From Candidatus Latescibacterota bacterium (GTDB lineage: Bacteria > JAAXHH01), in the NCBI GenBank assembly GCA_022823465.1, contig JAJEHX010000040.1, positions 1-64,000 of the forward strand: DNA of 64,000 nucleotides, written 5' to 3'. The notes under the pieces are model-generated. The model did not search any database. It saw nothing but the letters and a program-made list of their open reading frames with translations, and had not been told where the DNA came from. How positions within the stretch are numbered: the stretch's first letter is position 1; each line of letters starts with the position of its first letter. Below, piece after piece: positions 52,616 to 61,967 of this stretch. Made by a program: the position numbers and the translations under genes.

Positions 52616-54364
52616 ATGAATGCTGGCGGATCCGTCATTCGATCGGGCTTGCGATATCAACCGGATGAACGTCCTCCGACGACGCTCGCGCTCGGCCTCG
52701 GACTGCAATTGGCCTTGCTCAATATCGCCGCGGTGATGATCATCCCCACGATCGTCATGCGGGCCGCGGCCCAGCCGGAAGACTACGTCGCGTGGGCCGT
52801 GTTCGCCTCGGTCGCGATCTGCGGCGCGACCACGATGCTGCAGGCGCTACGCTACGGCCGGATCGGTTCGGGCCATCTCCTGGTCATGGGCACGTCGGCG
52901 GCGTACATATCCATATGCATCGAAGCTCTGGCCGCAAGCGGTCCAGCCCTGCTCGCCGTACTGGTCGTTATTTCCTCCCTGGTCCCGATAGCGCTTTCGT
53001 GGCGGCTGTCGTTGTTCCAGCGCATCCTCACGCCCACGGTTTCAGGCACGGTGATCATGTTGATCCCGATTACGGTGATGCCCGTGATGGGCGATATGCT
53101 GTCGTCGACGCCGGATGGGAAGTTGTCACCCGGCGCCGTCCTCAGCGCCGCGGCGACCGTGGTCATCATCTCCGGCTTTAGTCTCAAAGGTCCCGCGAAG
53201 CTGCGTCTCTGGGCGCCGATCATCGGCGTGGCCGCCGGCACCGTGGTTGGCGGCTTCTTCGGACTGTACGACGTGGATAGAGTGGCCGGGGCGGACTGGA
53301 TCAACCTGCCCGCGATAGTCTGGCCGGGATTCAACCTTGATTTCGGGGGTGATTTCTGGGTGCTGATCCCGGGTTTTCTGCTAGTGGCGGTGATCGTCTC
53401 GCTCCGTACGATCAGCAGTTGCGTCGCCATCCAGCGCATCTCATGGCGACAGTCCAGGGCGGTCGATTACAGATCGATACAGGGCGCCATGACCGTCGAC
53501 GGCGTGGGATCCTTCCTCTCCGGACTCGCGGGAACCGTGCCGGGCACGACCTACACGACCAGCGTGCCGCTCATAGAAATCACCGGCGTCGCCGCCCGAA
53601 CGGCAGGTCTCTTCGCCGGCGCCGCTTTCGTGGCGCTCGTGTTCCTGCCGAGGGCGTTCGCCGTGGTCCTGGCGATTCCGGACGCGGTCTTCGCGGCGTA
53701 CTTCATGGTGCTTCTGGCGATGCTCTTCATCGTCGGACTCAAGATCGTCATCCAGGACGGACTCGACAAGAACAAGGGCTTCATCGTGGGCGCCGCCTTC
53801 CTGGTGGGATTCAGTTTCCAGTATGAACTGATCTACCCGGAGTTCGTCTCGCAGTTCGCGGGCGGCCTGTTCCGGAACGGCATGACTGCGGGCGGCCTGG
53901 TCGCCATTCTCCTCAACCTGGCGCTCAGCGCCACGGGATACCGCCGTTATCGGATGGAGACGGAACTGGACATGTCCGTCCTGCCCGAAATCCGGTCGTT
54001 CCTCGGAGACTTCGCATCCCGGTCCGGCTGGGACGCGGCCATGGCAGACCGTCTCGACGCCGTGGGCGAAGAGGCGCTGCTGACGCTCGTCCGGCAGGAA
54101 GAGCGTGAGCGGAGAAGTCTGCGACTCGTCGTATCCAGGGAAGAAGGCGGGGCAGTGCTCGAGTTCATCGTTACACCGAGGGGCGAGAACATCCAGGACA
54201 GGCTCGCGATGCTGCCCGGCGAGTCGGACGAAACGTCCATCGAACAGGAAGTCTCCCTCCGGCTCCTGCGGCACCTCGCGTCATCCGTACGCCACCAGCA
54301 GTATCACGACACGGATATCGTCACCGTACGCGTTAAAGCCACGGCGGCGGACCCGGCCGGCTGA
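52616..54364 (+). CDS. NCS2-type permease (xanthine/uracil family) with C-terminal ATPase-like domain
   Basis: A 582-residue protein. The first 440 residues contain about twelve membrane helices with the NCS2 pattern (LGLGLQLALLNIAAVMIIPT, VDGVGSFLSGLAGTVPGTTY). The last 130 residues are soluble, from LPEIRSFLGDFASRSGWDAA to LLRHLASSVRHQQYHD. They resemble the histidine-kinase-like ATPase fold of anti-sigma proteins, but the N and G boxes for ATP are not evident. GGGAGA precedes the ATG at 52616. The cargo could be a nucleobase or another small anion; the extra domain suggests a sensory or regulated transporter. Confidence 0.78.
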   Translation: MNAGGSVIRSGLRYQPDERPPTTLALGLGLQLALLNIAAVMIIPTIVMRAAAQPEDYVAWAVFASVAICGATTMLQALRYGRIGSGHLLVMGTSAAYISICIEALAASGPALLAVLVVISSLVPIALSWRLSLFQRILTPTVSGTVIMLIPITVMPVMGDMLSSTPDGKLSPGAVLSAAATVVIISGFSLKGPAKLRLWAPIIGVAAGTVVGGFFGLYDVDRVAGADWINLPAIVWPGFNLDFGGDFWVLIPGFLLVAVIVSLRTISSCVAIQRISWRQSRAVDYRSIQGAMTVDGVGSFLSGLAGTVPGTTYTTSVPLIEITGVAARTAGLFAGAAFVALVFLPRAFAVVLAIPDAVFAAYFMVLLAMLFIVGLKIVIQDGLDKNKGFIVGAAFLVGFSFQYELIYPEFVSQFAGGLFRNGMTAGGLVAILLNLALSATGYRRYRMETELDMSVLPEIRSFLGDFASRSGWDAAMADRLDAVGEEALLTLVRQEERERRSLRLVVSREEGGAVLEFIVTPRGENIQDRLAMLPGESDETSIEQEVSLRLLRHLASSVRHQQYHDTDIVTVRVKATAADPAG

Positions 54365-54391
54365 CGGGCTCCAGCGATCTCAAGCCGTATG

Positions 54392-55321
54392 CTACAGGCC
54401 ATTGCTTTCGAGGAATTCCCGGAGCAACGATACGCATTCTTCCGGCTGTTCCAGTGGAAAGAAATGGGTCGTCTCGGGCAGGAAATCGTAATCGATCGTC
54501 ACCATGTCGCGCAGGTCCAGGGTCGGCAGGTAGGAATAAGGGAGCGTGGGGTCCGCCCCGATGACCTTTGTCGGGCAGGCAAGTTCATTGAAATCCACAA
54601 GCACTGAATAGCTTCTCGAGTAATCGATGATCTGGGCCTCGTATTCCCGCGGACATCGCAGTTCGAATCCGTCCCCCTTTTCGGTCTTTCGCAGTGTGGT
54701 CTTCGCCATGAGTTCCCGAATCCCGGGCAGGACGTGAACGAAGTTGGGCGAAAAACCGAGGAGTTCCACGTAATCCTCTTCCGTCTGAAACAGATGCCCG
54801 CGGCGTCTCGTGGCGGCGGCGACCTGTTCCGCGGCCGCGTCGTATTCAACCTGGCTGATCCCCGGCTTGCAAAGGGGCGGATCGAAAAGGACCAGTCCGG
54901 CGAAATCAATCGCCGGGCCTGACGAAATCAATCCTTTGAAAGTGGAAATGGACAGTAGAGAGATCAATGCCGAGACGGAGTGATAGACGCCTACTTTCGG
55001 CTTATGACCGAAATGAATGTCGATGGCTTCGAGGATCAGGCGCTGGTCGTGAATCAACGTGGGCACGTCGTGATTCTGCTGATCGCCGACGGTGTTCCAA
55101 CCGTGATTTCGCTGGTCGTATATGATCAGATCGTAGTCGTTGGTGAGGAGAGACCAGAAGGGATAGTACAGGTCAATGGCGAGTCCGTTGCCGTGGCTCA
55201 GGACGAGGCGAGGGCCTTGCGGATTCCCATGCCTTCGCAGCACGGTCACGGTCTCGTCGTCCAGGCGGACTTCACACAGCGTATGGGGATCGGGTACAAA
55301 CCAGGTCTGTTCTAAAGCCAT
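54392..55321 (-). CDS. Alpha/beta hydrolase with atypical nucleophile elbow
   Basis: A 309-residue alpha/beta-hydrolase fold protein. The oxyanion segment is VLSHGNGLAIDLYYPF, the strand-helix D-Q-R-N-H-G follows, and the C-terminal histidine is in ETTHFFPLEQPEE. The expected G-x-S-x-G elbow reads GVYHSVSAL, keeping the serine but not the second glycine. It converges with the permease gene. Lying at the far side of the polyketide locus, it could be a stand-alone release or editing hydrolase, but no evidence beyond proximity supports this. Confidence 0.75.
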   Translation of the reverse strand: MALEQTWFVPDPHTLCEVRLDDETVTVLRRHGNPQGPRLVLSHGNGLAIDLYYPFWSLLTNDYDLIIYDQRNHGWNTVGDQQNHDVPTLIHDQRLILEAIDIHFGHKPKVGVYHSVSALISLLSISTFKGLISSGPAIDFAGLVLFDPPLCKPGISQVEYDAAAEQVAAATRRRGHLFQTEEDYVELLGFSPNFVHVLPGIRELMAKTTLRKTEKGDGFELRCPREYEAQIIDYSRSYSVLVDFNELACPTKVIGADPTLPYSYLPTLDLRDMVTIDYDFLPETTHFFPLEQPEECVSLLREFLESNGL

Positions 55322-55467
55322 ATAAATATAAGATATACGTTGCTCTTCCCCGAATCGTCGCTATATCGATTCGAAGGAAGGGTATCGTGATCATCTCGGG
55401 ATGCCGGTAACCTATCGCGCGATGCTGTAAACGTCAAGCAATACAACCACAAACAACATCAACGAGT

Positions 55468-55518
55468 AAAAAAGCCCCGCTACCGCCTCCGTCGCTGTTT
55501 CTAAGCGGTTCCTGGCTT
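55468..55518 (-). terminator. Intrinsic terminator of the SelA-like gene
   Basis: On the minus strand a two-part stem (AAGCC/GGCTT and ACCGC/GCGGT) is followed by TTTTTT. It begins 10 bases after the stop codon of the 55528-56652 gene. Confidence 0.7.
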
Positions 55519-55527
55519 AAGCCGGGA

Positions 55528-56652
55528 TTACGCCGCCCCGCCGCCCGCAAGCACCTCGCGGCACCGATCCGCCACGATCCGCTCCTGGCCGTCCTGCAGG
55601 TTGTGGGGATTGATGGAGAAGCCGCCCTCGCCCCTTTCCTGCACGATGATTCTCGGGTTGCCGTCGAGCAGGGCTTTCACCGCATCATCCCCGGTTAATC
55701 CGGCTTCCGGATCAATGGTGACCTTGAGTTGAGGCACGGCGTAGGTTTCTTCCGGACCGAACCGGCTGAGGGACACGTGAGGTATGCCGGCCAGTGACCT
55801 TTCGATGTAGCGCACTTTTTCTTCCCAGCCCGCCGCATCCGCCTCGTGATCGCGGTTCAGATAGATTTCGAGGGCTGTGATGAAGGCGAAAATCTCCTCC
55901 CGGCTGACCTTCATCGGCCGGCCGACCGTGGCGAAGGGCGTACCGTTTACCGCGCAGGCGGCGATCAGGTCCTTGCGTCCGATAATGAGACCCGTCGATT
56001 GCGGACCCTGGAGGCTCTTGCCGCCGCTGAATATGACCAGGTCGGCGCCGGCCTCCGTGAACCGCGTCAACGTGGATACCGGCGGGCATTCCGAGGCGGC
56101 GTCGACGATGACGGGTACGTCCACGGCATGGGCCATGGCCACGGCATCTTCCAACGGGACGGAGTTGGCGTTGTTGAGGTTTTTGCCCAGGTAGAAAACC
56201 GCCGCCGCGCGCGTTCCGTCGCCGAGGGCCGCCCGCATGGCCTCGACCGGAGCGCCATCCGAATCGTCCAGCTCGATCAGCTTGGCGCCCGTCAGCCGAA
56301 TGGCCTGGTCGTAGGCGATCCGGTGGGTCTTCTGGACGACGACCTCGTCACGCATGCCGGTCGTGTCCGGGAGCTGGCGGATCCGCTCCGGATCCGTGCC
56401 CGTCATACAGGCCGCGGTGGTGATGACCAGGCCGCATGCGGCGCTCGCGGTGACATAGGCCGCCTCCACGCCAAGCATCCCCGCGACTTTCTCCCCGGCT
56501 TTTTCATGCAGTTCGTCCAGGGGACAGAACTCCCGGGAGGCCACGCGCATGGTTTCCAGAATTTCCGGGGCCAGGAGGGCGCCTCCGTAACGCGTAGCCG
56601 TCCCGATGGCGTTGATCACCGGACGCACGCCGATGTCTTCATAGATGCCCAT
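55528..56652 (-). CDS. SelA-like PLP-dependent enzyme (L-seryl-tRNA selenium transferase-related)
   Basis: A 374-residue fold-type I PLP protein. RPVINAIGTATRYGGALL opens the fold in the way typical of the SelA/DgaE group, and the PLP lysine is in VIFSGGKSLQGPQSTG. It lacks the N-terminal tRNA-binding domain of true SelA, so a beta-eliminating amino-acid or amino-sugar-acid lyase (as for D-glucosaminate-6-phosphate ammonia-lyase) is more likely. The ATG at 56652 gives the family start; longer in-frame openings upstream look non-coding. It diverges from a PhyH gene. Confidence 0.82.
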   Translation of the reverse strand: MGIYEDIGVRPVINAIGTATRYGGALLAPEILETMRVASREFCPLDELHEKAGEKVAGMLGVEAAYVTASAACGLVITTAACMTGTDPERIRQLPDTTGMRDEVVVQKTHRIAYDQAIRLTGAKLIELDDSDGAPVEAMRAALGDGTRAAAVFYLGKNLNNANSVPLEDAVAMAHAVDVPVIVDAASECPPVSTLTRFTEAGADLVIFSGGKSLQGPQSTGLIIGRKDLIAACAVNGTPFATVGRPMKVSREEIFAFITALEIYLNRDHEADAAGWEEKVRYIERSLAGIPHVSLSRFGPEETYAVPQLKVTIDPEAGLTGDDAVKALLDGNPRIIVQERGEGGFSINPHNLQDGQERIVADRCREVLAGGGAA

Positions 56653-56805
56653 GGTTTCGAACCCCTTCTCCTCGATGCAATGCATGCGTCCGATCGGAAA
56701 ACCCTTGTCCCGCCGGCAAATCGCACTGCATATTTTATTGTTGGTTTCAAGAAAGGTTTGTATTGGAAATTGACTCCGCACAAACCCATTAGCAAGGAAT
56801 AAAAC

Positions 56806-57717
56806 ATGCATTACGACGCGGCCCGCCGGACGTTCGACTGCGCTCCGACGCTCACGGACTCGGAGGTGCTTCGCTTCTGCAGGGAAGGATACCTTCATTT
56901 CGAGGGCATCGTCCCCGGCGAGATCAACCGGCGCACCTGCGATTACCTGAACGGGAAGATACCCGTCAATCCGTGCTATATGCCCGACGGCATGACGGAA
57001 GACGACCTGGTCCGCATCCGGGATACCCATGAACCGAGTTCGATTCTGCTCGAGGACTGGTTCATCGAACACGTCCTGCTCAACCCGGTGTTGACGGGCG
57101 CGCTGCGCTCGTTGCTGGGCCGCCACGTGGGACTGCCCGTGCTGGTCAGCAACCATCGGATCGAATGTCCGAAGGAATCACAGCCGTGGCACCACGACGC
57201 CGATCACGTGTTCGGACCGGAGGTCCATTTCGTCGAGGTCTTCTATTTCCCCCAGGACACCCCCGATGAAATGGGGCCCACCGAAGTCACGCCAGGCTCC
57301 CATATCCGCACGACCCGACGAGAGCAGGACGAGCATGGCGTGCTGTGTTCGGGGCCCGCCGGCACCATCGGCCTGCATTCGCAGAGTATCCTGCATCGCC
57401 GCGGCGCATCCACGGCTACCGGCCTGCGGCACATGCTGAAATTCAGCTACTGGCGTACGGTCCCGCCGGCGCGGGACTGGATCGCCGAACCCGAATTCGA
57501 TTTCAGGCACGCCGATTACGGGGGACACGGATCGGCACGTTACGTGGGCCACATGTTCTACTGGCTCTGCGGCAAAGGGGACGAATTCCGCCTCATCGGC
57601 GGCCAGGCATGGCCCTGGAAATCGATCAACCAGATCGGACCCTCCTATGGATTCGGGCATTCGGAAGGGTATCTCCCCGATTGGCGCGGGAACAACGACG
57701 ACGATTATGCCCGGTAA
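56806..57717 (+). CDS. Phytanoyl-CoA dioxygenase (PhyH)-family oxygenase
   Basis: A 303-residue PhyH protein with iron ligands His-x-Asp in PWHHDADHV and the distal His in LHSQSILHRRGAS, TEVTPGSHIRTTR between them, and a long C-terminal extension (about residues 215-303) rich in Tyr, Trp and Gly. It may act on a polar small molecule, as do related enzymes encoded near amine-degradation genes. It is 131 bases upstream of the kinase/aminotransferase fusion and probably lies in the same transcription unit. Confidence 0.88.
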   Translation: MHYDAARRTFDCAPTLTDSEVLRFCREGYLHFEGIVPGEINRRTCDYLNGKIPVNPCYMPDGMTEDDLVRIRDTHEPSSILLEDWFIEHVLLNPVLTGALRSLLGRHVGLPVLVSNHRIECPKESQPWHHDADHVFGPEVHFVEVFYFPQDTPDEMGPTEVTPGSHIRTTRREQDEHGVLCSGPAGTIGLHSQSILHRRGASTATGLRHMLKFSYWRTVPPARDWIAEPEFDFRHADYGGHGSARYVGHMFYWLCGKGDEFRLIGGQAWPWKSINQIGPSYGFGHSEGYLPDWRGNNDDDYAR

Positions 57718-57848
57718 ACGATCACTGCTTAGGATTTGGATTTCGCGCAATGAGTTTCCGTGCGGGGTCAGCGTCCCGGGATAGCATCCCGGTGCGACGC
57801 GTATTAAACAACCACAACTCTATCAATTCAACCTAAAGCAGGTCCGAT

Positions 57849-60800
57849 TTGTCCGTCATCGCCGAGAAACGGCCCCGGTTCACTCCGGAAGAGGCTGCCG
57901 AACTCGCCCGATCCCTCTATGGCGTATCCGGCACGCTGCGCGCACTGCCCAGCGAGCGGGACCAGAACTTCCGGCTCACGGCGGACGACGGCGCGCGATA
58001 CGTCCTCAAAATATCCGGCGCTGGCGAACTGCAAAGTATCCTCGAGCTGCAGCACGCCGCGCTCGATCACCTGGGCGGACGGATCGACGGGACCGAGTGG
58101 CCGCGGGTATGCCGGACGAAGGACGATAATGCCATATCGCAGATCGATGGGCGCGACGGGCTGCGGCACCTGGTCCGGATGCTGACATACATAGAAGGCC
58201 GCCCGCTTTGTGAAACCAGGCCCCACAGTCCCGTTCTGCTGCGGGACCTGGGCGCCTTTCTCGGCAGGCTGACCTGCGCGCTCCGCGACTTCTCACATGT
58301 GGAGAAACAACCGGACCTCATCTGGAACATGGACAACGGACCGGAGGTCGTTCGGCGGTACGTAGACCTGATCCCCGGCGTCGGCCGTCGCCGGTTGGTC
58401 ATGAGGTTTTGCGAAGCGTATGAAGGTATCGTCGTTCCCCATCTCTCCTCACTGCCGCGACAGATCATTCACAACGATGCCAACGATCAGAATATCCTGG
58501 TCCGTCGGGCCTGCCCCGATGACCCCGCTTCGAGCGAACTGGAAGTGGCCGGGCTGATCGATTTCGGCGACATGGCACAGTCCTGCGCGCTCTTCGAGCC
58601 GGCCGTCGCCGCCGCCTATGTCATGCTCGGCAAATCCGAGCCCCTGGCGGCGGCCGCCCACGTCGTTGCCGGGTACCACGCGGAACACCCGATGTCGGAT
58701 CTGGAACTGAGCTTGCTGTACCACTGCGCCGTGATGCGCTTGTGCATGAGCGTGGCCATCTCGGCCCATCAACAGGTTGCCGAGCCGGATAACACCTACC
58801 TCTCCGTCAGCGAAAAAAACGCGTGGGATCTCCTCGAAAAACTGGAAGGTGTCTCTCCATCCTTCGCGGAATACGTGTTTCGGGACGCCTGCGGACTGCC
58901 ACCGTGTCCGCAGACACCCGGTATCGAAGCATACCTTTCAACCAGGCGCGGCGACTTTGCGCCGATCATGGGCCCCGGCGTGGACCTCTCCACCGCCCTC
59001 GTGTTCGATCTCAGCGTGAGCAGTCCGGACCGGGCCCTCCTGGGTGGTTCGATTGGCGTGGACGAGCTCACAAAAGACATTTTCCAGCGCATGGAATCCA
59101 CCCGATCCGAGGCGGGGATCGGACGATACGACGAGGCCCGCCAGGTCTATACTGCCGGACAGTTCGCCCTCGACTGCGACGAGATGCCCGAACGCCGGAC
59201 CATCCACCTGGGGATGGACGTGTTCCTGCCCGCCGGATCTCCGGTCTTCGCGCCGCTTGAGGGGAAGGTCCACAGCTTCCGAAATAACACCCAGCCACTG
59301 GATTACGGCCCCTGTATCATCCTGGAGCACGCCGCGGAAGACCCGGAAGGCAATGCCCAGGTGTTCTACACGCTGTACGGACACCTGAGTGTGGAATCGC
59401 TGGCCGGTCTGTACGAGGGCAGACAGGTCAAAAAAGGGGAACGACTCGCCTCCCTCGGCGACCCGACGGTCAACGGTGGGTGGCCGCCCCACCTGCACTT
59501 TCAGATCGTTACGGATATGCTGGGCAAGAAAGGGGATTTCCCCGGCGTGGGCGGACCCGGACAACGGAACGTCTGGCGGAGCCTGTCCCCGGACCCGAAC
59601 GCTATCCTGGGCGTGCCCGGCGGCGCTTTTCCACTGGAGCAGCGGACGCGACAGGCGATCCAGTCCTCCCGCCGAAAGCACATCGGAAGGTCCCTCAGCA
59701 TCTCCTACCGGCGGCCCCTGAAGATCGTGCGGGGATACATGCAGTACCTCTACGACGAGGAAGGCCGCGCTTTTCTGGACGCCGTGAACAACGTACCCCA
59801 CGTAGGACACAGCCATCCACGGGTGGTTGCCGCGAGCCACCGCCAGATGGCGGTCTTGAACACCAACACCCGCTACCTGCACGACAATCTCGTGGACTAC
59901 GCCGAACGCCTCTGCGCAACACTTCCCGAGCCGCTCCGCGTCTGCTTCTTCGTGAATTCCGGGAGCGAAGCCAACGACCTCGCCCTCCGCCTGGCGCGGA
60001 GCTATACCGGGCAGCGCGACCTGGTCATCCTCGACGGCGCCTACCACGGCAACCTGACGTCCCTGATCGACATCAGTCCGTACAAGTTCGACGGCCCGGG
60101 GGGCGAAGGTGCGCCATCCCACGTCCACAAAGTGCCCCTGCCCGACCCCTACCGTGGTCCGTATAAGGGGTATTCGGCGGCAACAGGCGCGCGGTACGCG
60201 GATCACGTGCGCGAATGCATCGAATCAATATCGGAAAGTGGCAAAGGCGTCAGCGCCTTCATCGCCGAGTCCCTGCCCGGCTGCGGGGGCCAGATCGTAT
60301 TGCCGGACGGGTATTTCAACGAGGCCTTCCGGCACGTGCGAGAAGCGGGGGGCGTGTGCATCGCCGACGAGGTACAGGTGGGATTCGGACGGGTGGGCAC
60401 GCATTTCTGGGGATTCAGGACCCAGGACGCGGCGCCGGATATCGTCACCCTGGGGAAACCCATCGGCAACGGCCATCCGCTGGGCGCGGTGGTGACCACG
60501 CCGGAGATCGCCGGCGCCTTCGACAATGGCATGGAGTACTTCAACACCTTCGGCGGCAACCCGGTTTCCTGCGCCATCGGCCTGGCGGTACTGGACATCA
60601 TCGAGGAGGAAGGGCTGCAGGCCAACGCCCTGGAAGTGGGCGGCTACCTGCTGGAAGGCCTTCGCGCTCTGGCGCCGGACCATCCGGTCATCGGCGACGT
60701 CCGCGGCATGGGGCTCTACGTGGGGGTGGAACTCGTCTTAAGTCGCGACACGCTGGAACCGGGCGGCCACCAGGCGTCCTACGTGGCCAACCGGATGCGG

Positions 60801-60950
60801 GACCACGGCGTGCTGATCAGCACCGACGGCCCCCTGCACAACGTCCTGAAGATCAAGCCTCCCCTGGTCTTCACCCGGGAAAACGCCGACTACCTGCTGC
60901 ACTGCCTGGGCAAGGTGCTGAAGGAAGACTACGTTCAGATCCCGACGTAA
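57849..60950 (+). CDS. Kinase (APH) - M23-like - class III aminotransferase/phospho-lyase fusion
   Basis: A 1,033-residue three-part enzyme. Residues 1-340 form an aminoglycoside-phosphotransferase-like kinase ([13 protein letters not shown] with His208, and LIDFGDM). Residues about 440-585 form an M23/LysM-peptidase-like beta domain (HLGMD with His453 and Asp457; HLHFQ with His548 and His550). Residues about 600-1033 form a class III aminotransferase with PLP lysine Lys870 ([13 protein letters not shown]) and [13 protein letters not shown]. Kinase and lyase of this kind process 5-hydroxylysine or ethanolamine: phosphorylation, then phosphate and ammonia elimination. The start is a TTG; no in-frame ATG is near. 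Such fusions are known from other bacteria. Confidence 0.88.
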   Translation: MSVIAEKRPRFTPEEAAELARSLYGVSGTLRALPSERDQNFRLTADDGARYVLKISGAGELQSILELQHAALDHLGGRIDGTEWPRVCRTKDDNAISQIDGRDGLRHLVRMLTYIEGRPLCETRPHSPVLLRDLGAFLGRLTCALRDFSHVEKQPDLIWNMDNGPEVVRRYVDLIPGVGRRRLVMRFCEAYEGIVVPHLSSLPRQIIHNDANDQNILVRRACPDDPASSELEVAGLIDFGDMAQSCALFEPAVAAAYVMLGKSEPLAAAAHVVAGYHAEHPMSDLELSLLYHCAVMRLCMSVAISAHQQVAEPDNTYLSVSEKNAWDLLEKLEGVSPSFAEYVFRDACGLPPCPQTPGIEAYLSTRRGDFAPIMGPGVDLSTALVFDLSVSSPDRALLGGSIGVDELTKDIFQRMESTRSEAGIGRYDEARQVYTAGQFALDCDEMPERRTIHLGMDVFLPAGSPVFAPLEGKVHSFRNNTQPLDYGPCIILEHAAEDPEGNAQVFYTLYGHLSVESLAGLYEGRQVKKGERLASLGDPTVNGGWPPHLHFQIVTDMLGKKGDFPGVGGPGQRNVWRSLSPDPNAILGVPGGAFPLEQRTRQAIQSSRRKHIGRSLSISYRRPLKIVRGYMQYLYDEEGRAFLDAVNNVPHVGHSHPRVVAASHRQMAVLNTNTRYLHDNLVDYAERLCATLPEPLRVCFFVNSGSEANDLALRLARSYTGQRDLVILDGAYHGNLTSLIDISPYKFDGPGGEGAPSHVHKVPLPDPYRGPYKGYSAATGARYADHVRECIESISESGKGVSAFIAESLPGCGGQIVLPDGYFNEAFRHVREAGGVCIADEVQVGFGRVGTHFWGFRTQDAAPDIVTLGKPIGNGHPLGAVVTTPEIAGAFDNGMEYFNTFGGNPVSCAIGLAVLDIIEEEGLQANALEVGGYLLEGLRALAPDHPVIGDVRGMGLYVGVELVLSRDTLEPGGHQASYVANRMRDHGVLISTDGPLHNVLKIKPPLVFTRENADYLLHCLGKVLKEDYVQIPT

Positions 60951-61027
60951 TTCCCAATCTTCATCTTCCGGCTCGACACCCTTTCATCTACCTCCCTTTC
61001 CTCGCCTCTCACTCGAGGAACCATTAC

Positions 61028-61897
61028 TCAGTGCATCTCGCCCCCGACCAGGTTGTTCGCCACGTAGACACCCCGGTACAGGGTCTGGCGCAGGGGCGGC
61101 ATGGATGCGAGCAGTTCCGGATGGGGATCCCAGTTGTGCCATCTGGCGTTGACGGAGTTGTAGCAGCTGAAAATGGCGATGCGCGGGCACTTTTCATTGA
61201 TCCAGGGCCGTCCACTGTGCGTCAGGGCCTCGGTAAAGAACATCAGCGATCCGGCGGGACAGGTGTACTGATCCCAGATCGACGCGTCCGGTGACTGAAT
61301 GGACGGCGGCGCGGGGAAGACCGACTTGTGGCTGCCGGACACCAGGAGCGTCCCGTTCCCCTCCTCCACCGGGTTCAATTCCCAGACCACCCGGGTCAAC
61401 GCGGAGTTGGCCTTGCCCGGTATGCAGCGGTAGAGATGGGAGTCGCCCGGAAAACGCAGCATGCCGTTTCCGTTGTGGGGACCGAAGTCGCCATCGCCGA
61501 CTTCCCGGTACATCAGGTTGGCGGACTCCTGCCGGAATCCGTAGCAGATCTGGTTGGACAGGCCGGGATAGGCCAGGAATTCGTTCATGAATCCCACGAC
61601 CATCGGATGATCGGTCAGGCTCTGCAGCGGACCGCCGATCGCCGATCGCTCCGCTTCGGGTATGGATTCCGGATCATGGTGCAACCGCTCGCAGAACGCC
61701 CGCATCTCCGCGCACTCATCCTCGGATAGCACGCCGGGGATCAGGAGCCAGCCGTCCTTGTCGAAGAGGTATTTCTGCTCGTCCGTCAGCGGGATGACGT
61801 CCCGTCCATCGCTGGTCACCCTGGTCAGGTCGGCGCGGGTTTCATCCAGGCGCGCGCCCAGGTTCTTGTCTATGATGAAAGCCCCATTGGATGACAT
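61028..61897 (-). CDS. PhyH-family oxygenase with His-Asn-Gly at the iron site
   Basis: A 289-residue PhyH-fold protein. The segment equivalent to His-x-Asp reads GPHNGNGML (His141, Asn142, Gly143), so the carboxylate iron ligand appears to be absent. The distal region (EALTHSGRPW) and the arginine in PRIAIFSCYN are retained, as is LLVSGSHKS. Loss of this aspartate to Gly or Ala is what distinguishes SyrB2-type halogenases from hydroxylases, but it also occurs in uncharacterised PhyH groups. It converges with the kinase/aminotransferase fusion gene. Confidence 0.8.
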   Translation of the reverse strand: MSSNGAFIIDKNLGARLDETRADLTRVTSDGRDVIPLTDEQKYLFDKDGWLLIPGVLSEDECAEMRAFCERLHHDPESIPEAERSAIGGPLQSLTDHPMVVGFMNEFLAYPGLSNQICYGFRQESANLMYREVGDGDFGPHNGNGMLRFPGDSHLYRCIPGKANSALTRVVWELNPVEEGNGTLLVSGSHKSVFPAPPSIQSPDASIWDQYTCPAGSLMFFTEALTHSGRPWINEKCPRIAIFSCYNSVNARWHNWDPHPELLASMPPLRQTLYRGVYVANNLVGGEMH

Positions 61898-61967
61898 AAG
61901 CTGTCCTCCCTGTGATCAGTTTCCTTCCCTGTGATAGATACGAGAAGCACTGTCAGTTTTCTTCCGA

